Source: JAVBTR01 sp031556065 (GTDB taxonomy: Bacteria; Bacillota; Clostridia; Christensenellales; Aristaeellaceae). Taken from it: a stretch of DNA of 10,072 nucleotides. Where the stretch lies: assembly GCA_031556065.1 (NCBI GenBank), contig JAVBTR010000080.1, positions 1 to 10,072 of the forward strand, given 5' to 3'. Below are positions 1 through 5,639 of the stretch, piece after piece. The position numbers were made by a program, and so were the translations under genes. Under the pieces are notes generated by a model. The model worked only from the letters and a program-made list of their open reading frames with translations, was not told the DNA's origin and made no database searches. How positions within the stretch are numbered: position 1 is the first letter of the stretch; each line of letters starts with the position of its first letter.

Positions 1-59
1 CGTATCAATGTTTTGTTCAATCATGCCACCCAGTAATCCATCATCACCTCATGACCTTT

Positions 60-310
60 TTCAAATCAATCTGCTTGACGCAGTGCCTGAACATAATGAT
101 GATTTATTCTTTGATGGGTTCCACCTTTACGTAACTATTAATACAAATCTTTATGGAGCAAAGCTGCGACCTTCTGCAAGAAACCAATGCTTCCATTAGT
201 GCCTTTGCTTATCAGGTCGGCTATATGAATCCAGAGCATTTCATCCGCACATTCAAAAGGCCTATGGCATGATGCCAAAGGCCTATCGGCTGCAGAGCAA
301 CCCCATTTCA
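60..310 (+). pseudogene. AraC-family transcriptional regulator remnant (C-terminal HTH domain)
   Basis: This is a decayed stretch of the two-helix-turn-helix DNA-binding domain of an AraC/XylS regulator. From 135 to 260 one frame reads as the second HTH: MEQSCDLLQETNASI, then SAFAYQVGYMNPEHFIRTFKR. The hallmark is the pattern 'A-Y-x-V-G-Y-x-N-P-x-x-F-x-R-x-F-K'. The expected continuation, YGMMPKAYR, is present at 263-289 but in another frame, so about one base has been lost near 261. Upstream in the first frame, GSTFT (117-131) fits the linker before this helix but is followed by a TAA at 132. At about 65-94 a third frame reads INLLDAVPEH, like the first HTH. No start codon, ligand-binding domain or ribosome binding site is seen. 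The domain identity is well supported at 135-290 and tentative before that. Sequencing error is an unlikely cause because several lesions occur in 250 bases. Confidence 0.72.
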
Positions 311-584
311 TCTTACACTTTTGCCCTGATACCCCATTTAAATCATAGAGAGAAGCTAACGCCTTTACCCTTTTTTTCTTCTTCCCTTAAAGCTGTCTCC
401 AATATCAACAAAGCATTGATAGAAATCTCCTTGGTCTTAGCTTCAAATAAGGTTGTTTCTTTTTCGATCGAATTAGTGTAGAATATCTATGAGATCGCGA
501 AAATGAGGTTATTTCATTGAAATTGGACAAGAACCCCTTGACAGAACCTCTTTGAAAAAAGAAATATCCTCCCTCGCGCTCTCT
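311..584. other. AT-rich stretch with no recognisable gene
   Basis: No convincing coding region is seen between the AraC remnant and the 3' end of gpmI. An open frame continues from the remnant to 481 on the + strand, but its product resembles nothing I know and has no start signal of its own. The base composition is visibly more AT-rich than the glycolytic genes. Short repeats such as GACAAGAACC / GACAGAACC near 525-548 and a small stem (TCTTT-GAAA-AAAGA, near 549-562) are present but do not support a function. Confidence 0.5.
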
Positions 585-606
585 CCTAAAGAAAACCTTC
601 TTTAGG
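585..606 (-). terminator. Hairpin overlapping the gpmI stop codon, possible weak terminator
   Basis: There is a perfect 9-bp inverted repeat, CCTAAAGAA (585-593) and TTCTTTAGG (598-606), with a 4-base loop. The gpmI stop codon (602-604) lies inside one arm. It is at the right place for the end of the cggR-pgk-tpiA-gpmI transcript. However, the stem is AT-rich and on the - strand is followed by a purine-rich run, with no immediate U-tract. It may instead be a 3'-end stability element or chance. Confidence 0.35.
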
Positions 607-2152
607 CATTTAGCAATGATTTACCTGTCATTTCAGCAGGGATTTCTACACCCATGCTATCCAGCATGGTAGGCGCGATATCAGCCAGGCAGCCGCCATC
701 CCGAAGCTTGGTGCCCTTCAGTTCAGGGGCTACTGCGATAAAGGGCACGGGGTTTGTAGTATGGGCTGTAAATGCCTCGCCAGTAACAGGATCGATCATC
801 TGATCCGCATTGCCATGGTCGGCGGTTACAAAAGCCCGACCTCCGTTTGCCAAGATAGCTTCAACCACCTTGCCCACGCACTCGTCCACTGCTTTAACAG
901 CCTGTTCCGCCGCTTTCATGATACCGGTATGGCCTACCATGTCGCAGTTGGCAAAGTTTAAGATCATCACATCGTACTTTTTTTCGTTGATCAGCTTAAC
1001 AGCATCCTCGGTAATCTCGTAAGCGGACATATCCGGCTTCATATCGAAGGTGGCCACCTTGGAGGAAGGGATCAGTACCCGGTCTTCCATATCGTTAGGT
1101 TTTTCCACGCCGCCGTTGAAGAAGAAGGTTACATGCGCGTATTTCTGGGTCTCCGCGATACGCAGCTGGGACATCTTGTTTTTCGCCAAATATTCGCCCA
1201 ATGTGTTATCAAGGCTGGTAGGTGGGTTTACAACCTTGAGGCCTGTAAAGGTTTCATCGTACTGGGTCATGGAAACAAAATTCACATGGAAGAAGCCCTT
1301 TTCACGAACAAATCCATCGAAATCCTTTTGAATAAAGGTGCGGGTAATCTGCCGTGCGCGGTCGGGGCGGAAATTGAAGAAAATCACAGAATCGTTTTCC
1401 GCGATAACAGCAGTGGGCTGGCCATTTTCAAGAACCACCGTAGGCTTTACAAATTCGTCCAGCTCGTTAATGGCGTAGCTGTTCGCCACCGCTTCCACGC
1501 CAGTATTGGCTGTGGCTTCACCTTTGCCCAGCACCATGGCATCGTAGGCCTTTTTCACCCGATCCCAGATGTTGTCCCGGTCCATAGCCCAGTAGCGGCC
1601 CATCACCGTGGCGATCTTGCCCACACCCATTTCATCCATCTTTGCCTGAAGCTGCGCCACATAACCTTCACCAGAGGAAGGAGGTACGTCGCGGCCATCC
1701 AAGAACGCATGAACATACACCTTTTCCAAGCCCCGCTGCTTTGCCATTTCAAGCAAAGCATACAAATGAGTGTTGTGGCTGTGGACGCCGCCATCGGATA
1801 CCAGGCCCATCAGATGCAAAGCCTTATCATTGTTCTTTGCTTCATCCATGGCCCAGATTAGAGATTCCTTTTTAAAGAAATCCCCATCCTGAATATCCTT
1901 GGTGATCCGGGTCAGCTCCTGGTAAACAATACGCCCTGCGCCAATGTTCAAGTGGCCCACTTCGGAGTTGCCCATCTGCCCATCGGGAAGACCCACGTCC
2001 ATACCGCTGGCCCCCAGCTGGGTATGGGGATACTCGGCCATCAATTTATCCAGATTAGGGGTACCCTGCTGATAAATAGCGTTGCCCTCATGGGCAGGGT
2101 TAATGCCAAAACCATCCATAATCAGGAGCGCTGTCATGGTTCTATTGCTCAT
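602..2152 (-). CDS. gpmI: 2,3-bisphosphoglycerate-independent phosphoglycerate mutase
   Basis: This cytosolic, Mn-dependent enzyme interconverts 3-phosphoglycerate and 2-phosphoglycerate in lower glycolysis. The 516-residue product has the usual length of the family. The metal-binding start of the alkaline-phosphatase fold is seen as LIMDGFG (Asp13). The phosphoserine motif is GQMGNSEVGHLNIGAGR, with Ser63 as the catalytic nucleophile. Other family blocks are SDGGVHSH, HAFLDGRDVPP, GRYWAMDRDNIWDR, NFRPDRARQ and, near the C-terminus, TADHGNADQM and AHTTNPVPF, which carry further metal ligands. The ATG at 2150-2152 is chosen because GAGGTG (2159-2164) lies 6 bases upstream; an in-frame GTG at 2161 would fall inside that ribosome binding site. 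The gene follows tpiA by 15 bases and is the last of the glycolytic cluster. No eno follows. The cofactor-dependent mutase (GpmA) is ruled out by the motifs. Confidence 0.97.
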   Translation of the reverse strand: MSNRTMTALLIMDGFGINPAHEGNAIYQQGTPNLDKLMAEYPHTQLGASGMDVGLPDGQMGNSEVGHLNIGAGRIVYQELTRITKDIQDGDFFKKESLIWAMDEAKNNDKALHLMGLVSDGGVHSHNTHLYALLEMAKQRGLEKVYVHAFLDGRDVPPSSGEGYVAQLQAKMDEMGVGKIATVMGRYWAMDRDNIWDRVKKAYDAMVLGKGEATANTGVEAVANSYAINELDEFVKPTVVLENGQPTAVIAENDSVIFFNFRPDRARQITRTFIQKDFDGFVREKGFFHVNFVSMTQYDETFTGLKVVNPPTSLDNTLGEYLAKNKMSQLRIAETQKYAHVTFFFNGGVEKPNDMEDRVLIPSSKVATFDMKPDMSAYEITEDAVKLINEKKYDVMILNFANCDMVGHTGIMKAAEQAVKAVDECVGKVVEAILANGGRAFVTADHGNADQMIDPVTGEAFTAHTTNPVPFIAVAPELKGTKLRDGGCLADIAPTMLDSMGVEIPAEMTGKSLLNA

Positions 2153-2167
2153 TCTCTGCACCTCTTA

Positions 2168-2914
2168 TTAGTAGTTCACAACTTTGGAGAAATCTTCAGC
2201 CTTCAGGGAAGCGCCGCCGATGAGGCCCCCGTCGATTTCCGGCTGAGCCATCAGGCCCTTCACATTAGCAGGGTTCATGCTTCCGCCGTACTGAATGCGC
2301 ACTGCGTCGGAAACATTCTTGCCATATTTACGTTCAATAGCCTTGCGGATCACGCCGATGGTCTCATTGGCCTGCTCGTCTGTAGCCACAAGCCCGGTGC
2401 CGATGGCCCAAACAGGCTCATAGGCGATAACCGTATTCTTCACTTCGTCATCGGTCAAGCCCGTTAAAGCAATCAATGTCTGATACTCAACCAACGCATC
2501 AGTATAGCCCGCTTCCCGTTCTTCCTTAAGTTCCCCTACGCACAGAATCGGGATCAAGCCACCGGCAATAGCCGCCTTCACCCGAAGGTTCACGGTGCGA
2601 TCGGTTTCCCCAAAGAACTGTCTGCGTTCCGAATGCCCAATAATAGCATACTCAACCCCTGCGGCTTTAAGCATGGCAGCAGACAATTCACCTGTAAACG
2701 CGCCGGATTCCTTAAAATGCACATTCTGTGAACCCAGCTTAATGTTCGTTCCCTTAATCGCTTCCTTCACTGTATAAAAATCCACAGCGGGAACGCAAAC
2801 CACTACATCGCAGGTGGCGTCCTTCACAAGCGGAATCAAATCCATAACTAAAGCCTTGGCTTCCTCGGGGGTCTTATTCATCTTCCAGTTTCCGGCAATA
2901 ATCGCTTTACGCAT
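2168..2914 (-). CDS. tpiA: Triose-phosphate isomerase
   Basis: This cytosolic TIM-barrel enzyme interconverts dihydroxyacetone phosphate and glyceraldehyde 3-phosphate. The 248-residue product is of normal length and all key residues are visible: NWKMN with Lys11, the electrophilic histidine in IIGHSERR (His94), the catalytic base in AYEPVWAIGTG (Glu166) with the mobile loop 6 following it, and the phosphate-binding QYGGSMNPAN and GGLIGGASL near the C-terminus. The ATG at 2912-2914 has GAGGAG about 8 bases upstream. It is the third gene of the cluster, 98 bases after pgk and 15 bases before gpmI. The gap to pgk holds a long perfect inverted repeat that could uncouple expression of tpiA-gpmI from pgk. 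Nothing in the protein is unusual. Confidence 0.98.
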   Translation of the reverse strand: MRKAIIAGNWKMNKTPEEAKALVMDLIPLVKDATCDVVVCVPAVDFYTVKEAIKGTNIKLGSQNVHFKESGAFTGELSAAMLKAAGVEYAIIGHSERRQFFGETDRTVNLRVKAAIAGGLIPILCVGELKEEREAGYTDALVEYQTLIALTGLTDDEVKNTVIAYEPVWAIGTGLVATDEQANETIGVIRKAIERKYGKNVSDAVRIQYGGSMNPANVKGLMAQPEIDGGLIGGASLKAEDFSKVVNY

Positions 2915-2953
2915 AAATCTATCTCCTCAAATACGGTTTTCTTAGAATGGAGG

Positions 2954-3001
2954 TCAAGGGGGGAAACCTTCTTTTTTCCAAAAGAAGGTTTCCCCCCTTG
3001 A
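2954..3001. terminator. Perfect 22-bp inverted repeat between pgk and tpiA
   Basis: The arms 2954-2975 and 2980-3001 are exact reverse complements over 22 bp, with a core of six G facing six C. They are separated by the 4-base loop TTCC, which reads GGAA (a GNRA-type tetraloop) in the operon RNA. The hairpin starts 12 bases after the pgk stop codon. In either direction the outermost bases are not a U-tract; in the operon direction the sequence after the stem is CCTCC-rich, so it is not a textbook intrinsic terminator. A 3'-end stabiliser of pgk mRNA, a partial terminator, or a dispersed palindromic repeat all fit. The structure is certain; the role is not. Confidence 0.6.
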
Positions 3002-3012
3002 AAACATATATC

Positions 3013-4200
3013 TTACTTCTCGTTTAAGCAATCCACACCGGGAAGAACCTTGCCTTCCAGGTATTCCAGTGAAGCACCGCCGCCGGTGGAAACGTGGGTA
3101 ATTTTGTTAGCGAAGCCCATTTGTTCTACAGCTGCCGCGCTGTCGCCGCCGCCGATAATGGTCACGCCGTCGCATTCGGCCATGGCCTTGGCGATCTCAC
3201 GGGTGCCTTCAGCGAAGTTCTCGAATTCGAACACGCCCATGGGGCCGTTCCAAATCACGGTCTTGGCGTTAGCCACTTCGTTGGCGAAGATGACGCGGGT
3301 CTTGGGACCGATATCCAGGCCTTCAAAGCCCTCGGGAATATCGTGGGAATGAACGGTGATGCGCAGGGTATCGTTGGAGAATTCTTCGCCCGCTTCGTTG
3401 TCGATGGGCAGAAGGAGTTTCACTTTCTTTTCCTTGGCCTTTTCCATCAGTTCCTTGGCCAGTTCCACTTTATCGGCTTCCAGAAGGGATTTGCCGATCT
3501 GCCCGCCCAGGGCCTTTTGGAAGGTATAGCTCATACCGCCGCCAATAATCAGGGTATCGACTTTGTCCAGCAGGTTGGTAATTACGCCGATTTTATCGGA
3601 AACCTTAGCACCACCCAGGATCGCCACGAAAGGACGGGCAGGGTTTTCAAGAGCCTTGCCCATAATATCCAGTTCCTTGCCGATCAGGTAGCCGGCAACG
3701 GAGGGTGTCAGGTAATGGCTTACACCTTCGGTGGAAGCGTGGGCACGGTGAGCGGTACCGAAGGCATCATTTACGAATACTTCAGCCAGGCTGGCCAATT
3801 CCTTGGAGAATTCGGGATCGTTCTTTTCCTCTTCCTTGTGGAAGCGGACGTTTTCAAGAAGCATCACGTCGCCATCTTGGAGGTTATCGGCCAGTTCATG
3901 AGCGGAGGGGCCGATGACATCAGCGGCCAGCTTCACTTCCTTGCCCAGCAACTGAGAAAGCCGTTCCGCAACAGGCTTGAGAGAATATTTCATATTAAAT
4001 TCGCCCTTGGGCCGGCCAAGATGGGAGCAAAGAATGACCTTGGCGCCATTATCCACCAAGTATTTGATGGTAGGCATTGCGCCCTTAATGCGGTTTTCAT
4101 CGGTAATGGTCTTGTTTTCATCAAGGGGAACGTTGAAGTCGCAGCGCACCAGCACTTTCTTTCCCTTTACCTGGATGTCCTCAATGGTCATCTTAGCCAT
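3013..4200 (-). CDS. pgk: Phosphoglycerate kinase
   Basis: This cytosolic enzyme transfers a phosphate from 1,3-bisphosphoglycerate to ADP, the first ATP-yielding step of glycolysis. The 395-residue product matches the bacterial family length (about 390-400). Seen in order are VLVRCDFNVPL (residues 16-26), the substrate loop SHLGRPKG (59-66), LLENVRFHKEEEKNDPEF, the hinge-side ILGGAKVSDKIGV, the nucleotide-site WNGPMGVFE, and the C-terminal GGGDSAAAV and STGGGASLEYLEG. The ATG at 4198-4200 is chosen because AAAAGGAG lies 9 bases upstream and the protein starts MAKMTIEDIQ as usual. A longer open frame to 4281 overlaps cggR and has no family homology. It directly follows cggR (49 bases), the position usually taken by gap in related operons. 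Confidence 0.98.
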   Translation of the reverse strand: MAKMTIEDIQVKGKKVLVRCDFNVPLDENKTITDENRIKGAMPTIKYLVDNGAKVILCSHLGRPKGEFNMKYSLKPVAERLSQLLGKEVKLAADVIGPSAHELADNLQDGDVMLLENVRFHKEEEKNDPEFSKELASLAEVFVNDAFGTAHRAHASTEGVSHYLTPSVAGYLIGKELDIMGKALENPARPFVAILGGAKVSDKIGVITNLLDKVDTLIIGGGMSYTFQKALGGQIGKSLLEADKVELAKELMEKAKEKKVKLLLPIDNEAGEEFSNDTLRITVHSHDIPEGFEGLDIGPKTRVIFANEVANAKTVIWNGPMGVFEFENFAEGTREIAKAMAECDGVTIIGGGDSAAAVEQMGFANKITHVSTGGGASLEYLEGKVLPGVDCLNEK

Positions 4201-4249
4201 GGTGTACACTCCTTTTAAATGAATCATGATATCTATTGCGAAAAGCCTT

Positions 4250-5290
4250 TCAGGCCGTGCAATCATTGGTAAGCATTTCAATCATTTCCTTAGCAGCGCC
4301 TTCATCGGTAACCAGCATTTGGTGGTGGTAATGCTTTAAAACCGCCACCATGGCTTCCGCCTTGCGCTTCCCTGCCGCCACAGCCACCATCTGGCAATCC
4401 CGGTTTAAGGTGGACAAATCCACCCCAACGCTGGAAGCGGAATAGACGCACTTGCCGTCTTTATTGAAGAAATACCCGAAGGCTTCGGCTACTGCTCCCT
4501 GCTCATTAAGCTTCTTGCCAAGGGAGGCAGCCAGGTGACGGTGGCCCGCCATTTCATCCGCCCGGCCAATGCCGTGAAGGATGATGTCTGCACGTTGAAG
4601 CAGCTCCATGGTTTCTTTAATCTCTGGCAGCTTGATCATCTCTGTCAAGGCCGCCTGATCCATTTGATCCGGCAGGTGCATTAAGCGGTGATGACCACCT
4701 AGCTTTTTGGCAATCTCCGCCACCAGGGTATTGGCCTGGGTTTCCACTGCCCTGCCCATGCCCCCCCGGGCTGGTACCACCATTACGTTCAGGTTGGAGG
4801 CCTGGGGCATAAAGTGGGCTACCTGAGCCATGGTATTACCGCCTGTTAATGCAATGGTGTTGCCGCTTTGGAGAATGCCGCGGACCTTCTGGGCCGCCAA
4901 CCGTCCCACATCAGAAAGCACGTGGGTTTCTTCGTCCGCGTCCCCGGAGGCGATAAACACCTTCGGAATCCTAAGCAGCTCGCTTAACTGGGTTTCAAGG
5001 GCGGTTAGGCCCCGCATGGCCCGGCTGAACTCCCGGGCGCCTGTTAAAACGCTGTCGGCCTTTTGCTCCAAGGTCATGCCAGAGGCATCCAAGGAAATGA
5101 AGCCTTCTTCTTTTAATGCCGCGGCCAAGGCCCGCACTTCCCGTTCCGGCATGTTAAGCCTTGCGGCCAACTGCCTGCGGCCCACAGGCTGCAAAGCCGC
5201 AATCCTCTCTAGAACCAGAGCCCTTCGGCACATTTCTTCGGCCAAATCCGGTGCCAGGGTTTGCATGAGCGTTAGAAAATCATCTTGCAT
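4250..5290 (-). CDS. cggR: Central glycolytic genes regulator CggR (SorC/DeoR-type repressor)
   Basis: This is a 346-residue sugar-phosphate-responsive repressor. The N-terminus (LLxLMxxLAPDLAEEM, then RRALVLERIAALQPVGRRQLAARL) matches the CggR branch, with a winged-helix HTH at about residues 33-65 (QLAARLNMPEREVRALAAALKEEGFI). The rest is a SorC sugar-binding domain: GDADEETHVLSDVGRLAA (the family's G-D-x-D block), LTGGNTMAQVA (phosphate-binding turn), VVPARGGMG and LHGIGRADEMA. In Bacillus subtilis CggR represses the gapA operon and is released by fructose-1,6-bisphosphate. The ATG at 5288-5290 is preceded at 6 bases by GAGGTG; a TTG at 5309-5311 is in frame but has no good site. First gene of the cluster, with a promoter and a matching operator upstream, so autoregulation is likely. 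A generic SorC regulator is the alternative, but the pgk/tpiA/gpmI context favours CggR. Confidence 0.93.
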   Translation of the reverse strand: MQDDFLTLMQTLAPDLAEEMCRRALVLERIAALQPVGRRQLAARLNMPEREVRALAAALKEEGFISLDASGMTLEQKADSVLTGAREFSRAMRGLTALETQLSELLRIPKVFIASGDADEETHVLSDVGRLAAQKVRGILQSGNTIALTGGNTMAQVAHFMPQASNLNVMVVPARGGMGRAVETQANTLVAEIAKKLGGHHRLMHLPDQMDQAALTEMIKLPEIKETMELLQRADIILHGIGRADEMAGHRHLAASLGKKLNEQGAVAEAFGYFFNKDGKCVYSASSVGVDLSTLNRDCQMVAVAAGKRKAEAMVAVLKHYHHQMLVTDEGAAKEMIEMLTNDCTA

Positions 5291-5312
5291 CCCTTTCACC
5301 TCAGCTCGCAAA

Positions 5313-5352
5313 ATCGGGTGAAATTTGCCCCGGTGGGGCGTTTTTTGACCCG
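5313..5352 (-). promoter_or_regulatory. Candidate CggR operator: two 20-bp direct repeats at the transcription start
   Basis: Read on the - strand, 5352-5333 is CGGGTC-AAAAAA-CGCC-CCAC and 5332-5313 is CGGGGC-AAATTT-CACC-CGAT. These are tandem repeats with an exact 20-base period. The known B. subtilis CggR operator is CGGGAC-N6-TGTC-N4-CGGGAC-N6-TGTC, also with period 20, so both the half-site start (CGGGNC) and the spacing agree. The first repeat begins at the predicted +1, which fits repression by blocking elongation as in B. subtilis. The assignment is an inference from pattern and context. Confidence 0.65.
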
Positions 5353-5358
5353 CATTCC

Positions 5359-5387
5359 ATTATACACCATTCCCCCTTACATTGCAA
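5359..5387 (-). promoter_or_regulatory. Sigma-A promoter of the cggR-pgk-tpiA-gpmI operon
   Basis: On the - strand the -35 box is TTGCAA (5387-5382) and the -10 box is a perfect TATAAT (5364-5359), with a 17-base spacer. The predicted start is near 5352, giving a 5' UTR of about 60 bases before cggR that contains the operator repeats. Confidence 0.85.
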
Positions 5388-5402
5388 TAAGTTTAACAAA
5401 AT

Positions 5403-5412
5403 GTTTATAAAC
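5403..5412. promoter_or_regulatory. Palindrome GTTTATAAAC between the divergent promoters
   Basis: This perfect 10-bp palindrome lies just upstream of the -35 box of the ABC promoter, in an AT-rich 28-base gap between the two -35 boxes. A related GTTTAAC lies at 5391-5397. It could be a UP-like element or a half-site pair for an unknown regulator. In AT-rich DNA it may also be chance. Confidence 0.25.
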
Positions 5413-5415
5413 CTA

Positions 5416-5444
5416 TTGACGAGATAGACATCATCTGTTAGAAT
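5416..5444 (+). promoter_or_regulatory. Sigma-A promoter of the leader peptide and ABC exporter transcript
   Basis: The -35 box is TTGACG (5416-5421) and the -10 box is TAGAAT (5439-5444), separated by exactly 17 bases. The predicted start is about 5451. The promoter is back-to-back with that of cggR. The resulting leader RNA is about 190 bases to the first ABC start codon. Confidence 0.82.
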
Positions 5445-5452
5445 TTGTCATG

Positions 5453-5465
5453 TTGGCTAAGCCAA
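5453..5465. promoter_or_regulatory. Inverted repeat TTGGCT-A-AGCCAA at the transcription start
   Basis: Two perfect 6-bp arms flank a single central base, right at the predicted +1 of the ABC transcript. A one-base loop cannot form a tight RNA hairpin, so a protein-binding operator in DNA is the likelier reading. No dedicated regulator gene lies next to it in this window. Confidence 0.35.
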
Positions 5466-5479
5466 ACACTATGAAAGGG

Positions 5480-5590
5480 GGCTGCGAAGATGTTATTTAG
5501 CAAAATGAACGAAGTGAATTTAACCACATATTTTGCAGCCGGCCATAAGTAGAAGCGTGTCTTTTACCTGTGTATTCACCGTCGGTTTGC
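5480..5590 (+). promoter_or_regulatory. Alternative RNA pairings of a ribosome-mediated attenuator
   Basis: Four segments can be drawn. Segment 1 (5480-5489, GGCTGCGAAG) pairs with segment 2 (5531-5540, TTTTGCAGCC) over 10 bp including two G-U pairs. Segment 2 extended (5535-5543, GCAGCCGGC) pairs with segment 3 (5581-5590, GTCGGTTTGC) over 9 bp with one bulged U and two G-U pairs. Segment 3 also forms the terminator stem with segment 4 (5593-5603). Segment 1 overlaps the ribosome binding site of the leader ORF and segment 2 lies in its last codons. A ribosome stalled early would therefore free segment 2 to form the antiterminator; a ribosome reaching the stop codon would cover it and allow termination. 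Pairings were found by eye, without energy calculation. Confidence 0.55.
5490..5552 (+). CDS. 20-residue leader peptide of the ABC exporter transcript
   Basis: This short ORF encodes MLFSKMNEVNLTTYFAAGHK and ends in TAG. A strong ribosome binding site (AAAGGGGG, 5474-5481) lies 8 bases before its ATG. It is the only ORF between the ABC promoter and the intrinsic terminator at 5578-5609, and it overlaps both strands of a potential antiterminator switch. These features mark it as a regulatory leader peptide whose translation rather than product matters. The best precedent is bmrB, the leader ORF of the bmrCD exporter operon in B. subtilis, where antibiotics that act on the ribosome relieve attenuation. 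I do not recognise the peptide sequence itself. There is no signal peptide, no run of one amino acid and no Cys-rich or bacteriocin-like pattern. An alternative upstream ATG at 5471 would give only 9 codons and has no ribosome binding site. Confidence 0.65.
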   Translation: MLFSKMNEVNLTTYFAAGHK

Positions 5591-5609
5591 GAAAACCGGC
5601 GGTTTTTTT
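5578..5609 (+). terminator. Intrinsic terminator (attenuator) just upstream of the ABC genes
   Basis: The stem pairs ACCGTCGGTTT (5578-5588) with AAACCGGCGGT (5593-5603) over 11 bp with one G-U pair, closed by a GCGA (GNRA) tetraloop, and is followed by seven T (5603-5609). It lies 25 bases after the leader ORF stop and 30 bases before the ABC start codon. It must therefore be read through for the exporter to be made. It has all the parts of a strong Rho-independent terminator. Confidence 0.88.
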
Positions 5610-5639
5610 ATGCCGCTTTCATACAGAAAGGAGCCCTTT

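Noticed and set aside
269..481. A 70-codon open frame after the AraC remnant as a separate small gene
   Set aside because: Its first residues, MMPKAYR, are simply the end of the broken AraC HTH domain in a shifted frame; the rest shows no gene signals.
1133..2467. Long + strand open frames opposite gpmI and tpiA
   Set aside because: These are shadows of the two conserved enzymes on the other strand, with no ribosome binding site or family resemblance.
3094..4218. A 374-codon open frame on the + strand, antisense to pgk
   Set aside because: It is the mirror of pgk, whose full-length conserved motifs prove the - strand reading. The antisense product has no recognisable domain and no start signal; long antisense frames are common opposite biased coding sequence.
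5314..5352. A GC stem (GCCCC-GGT-GGGGC) followed by TTTTTT on the + strand that looks like an intrinsic terminator
   Set aside because: The stem is only 5 bp with a 3-base loop and no + strand transcript arrives there. The T-run is the spacer of the CggR-like direct repeats read in reverse, so the operator reading explains it better.
5610..5639. Upstream ATG at 5610 as start of the first ABC protein
   Set aside because: It is fused to the terminator U-tract and has no ribosome binding site, while the ATG at 5640 has a well spaced AAAGGAG.
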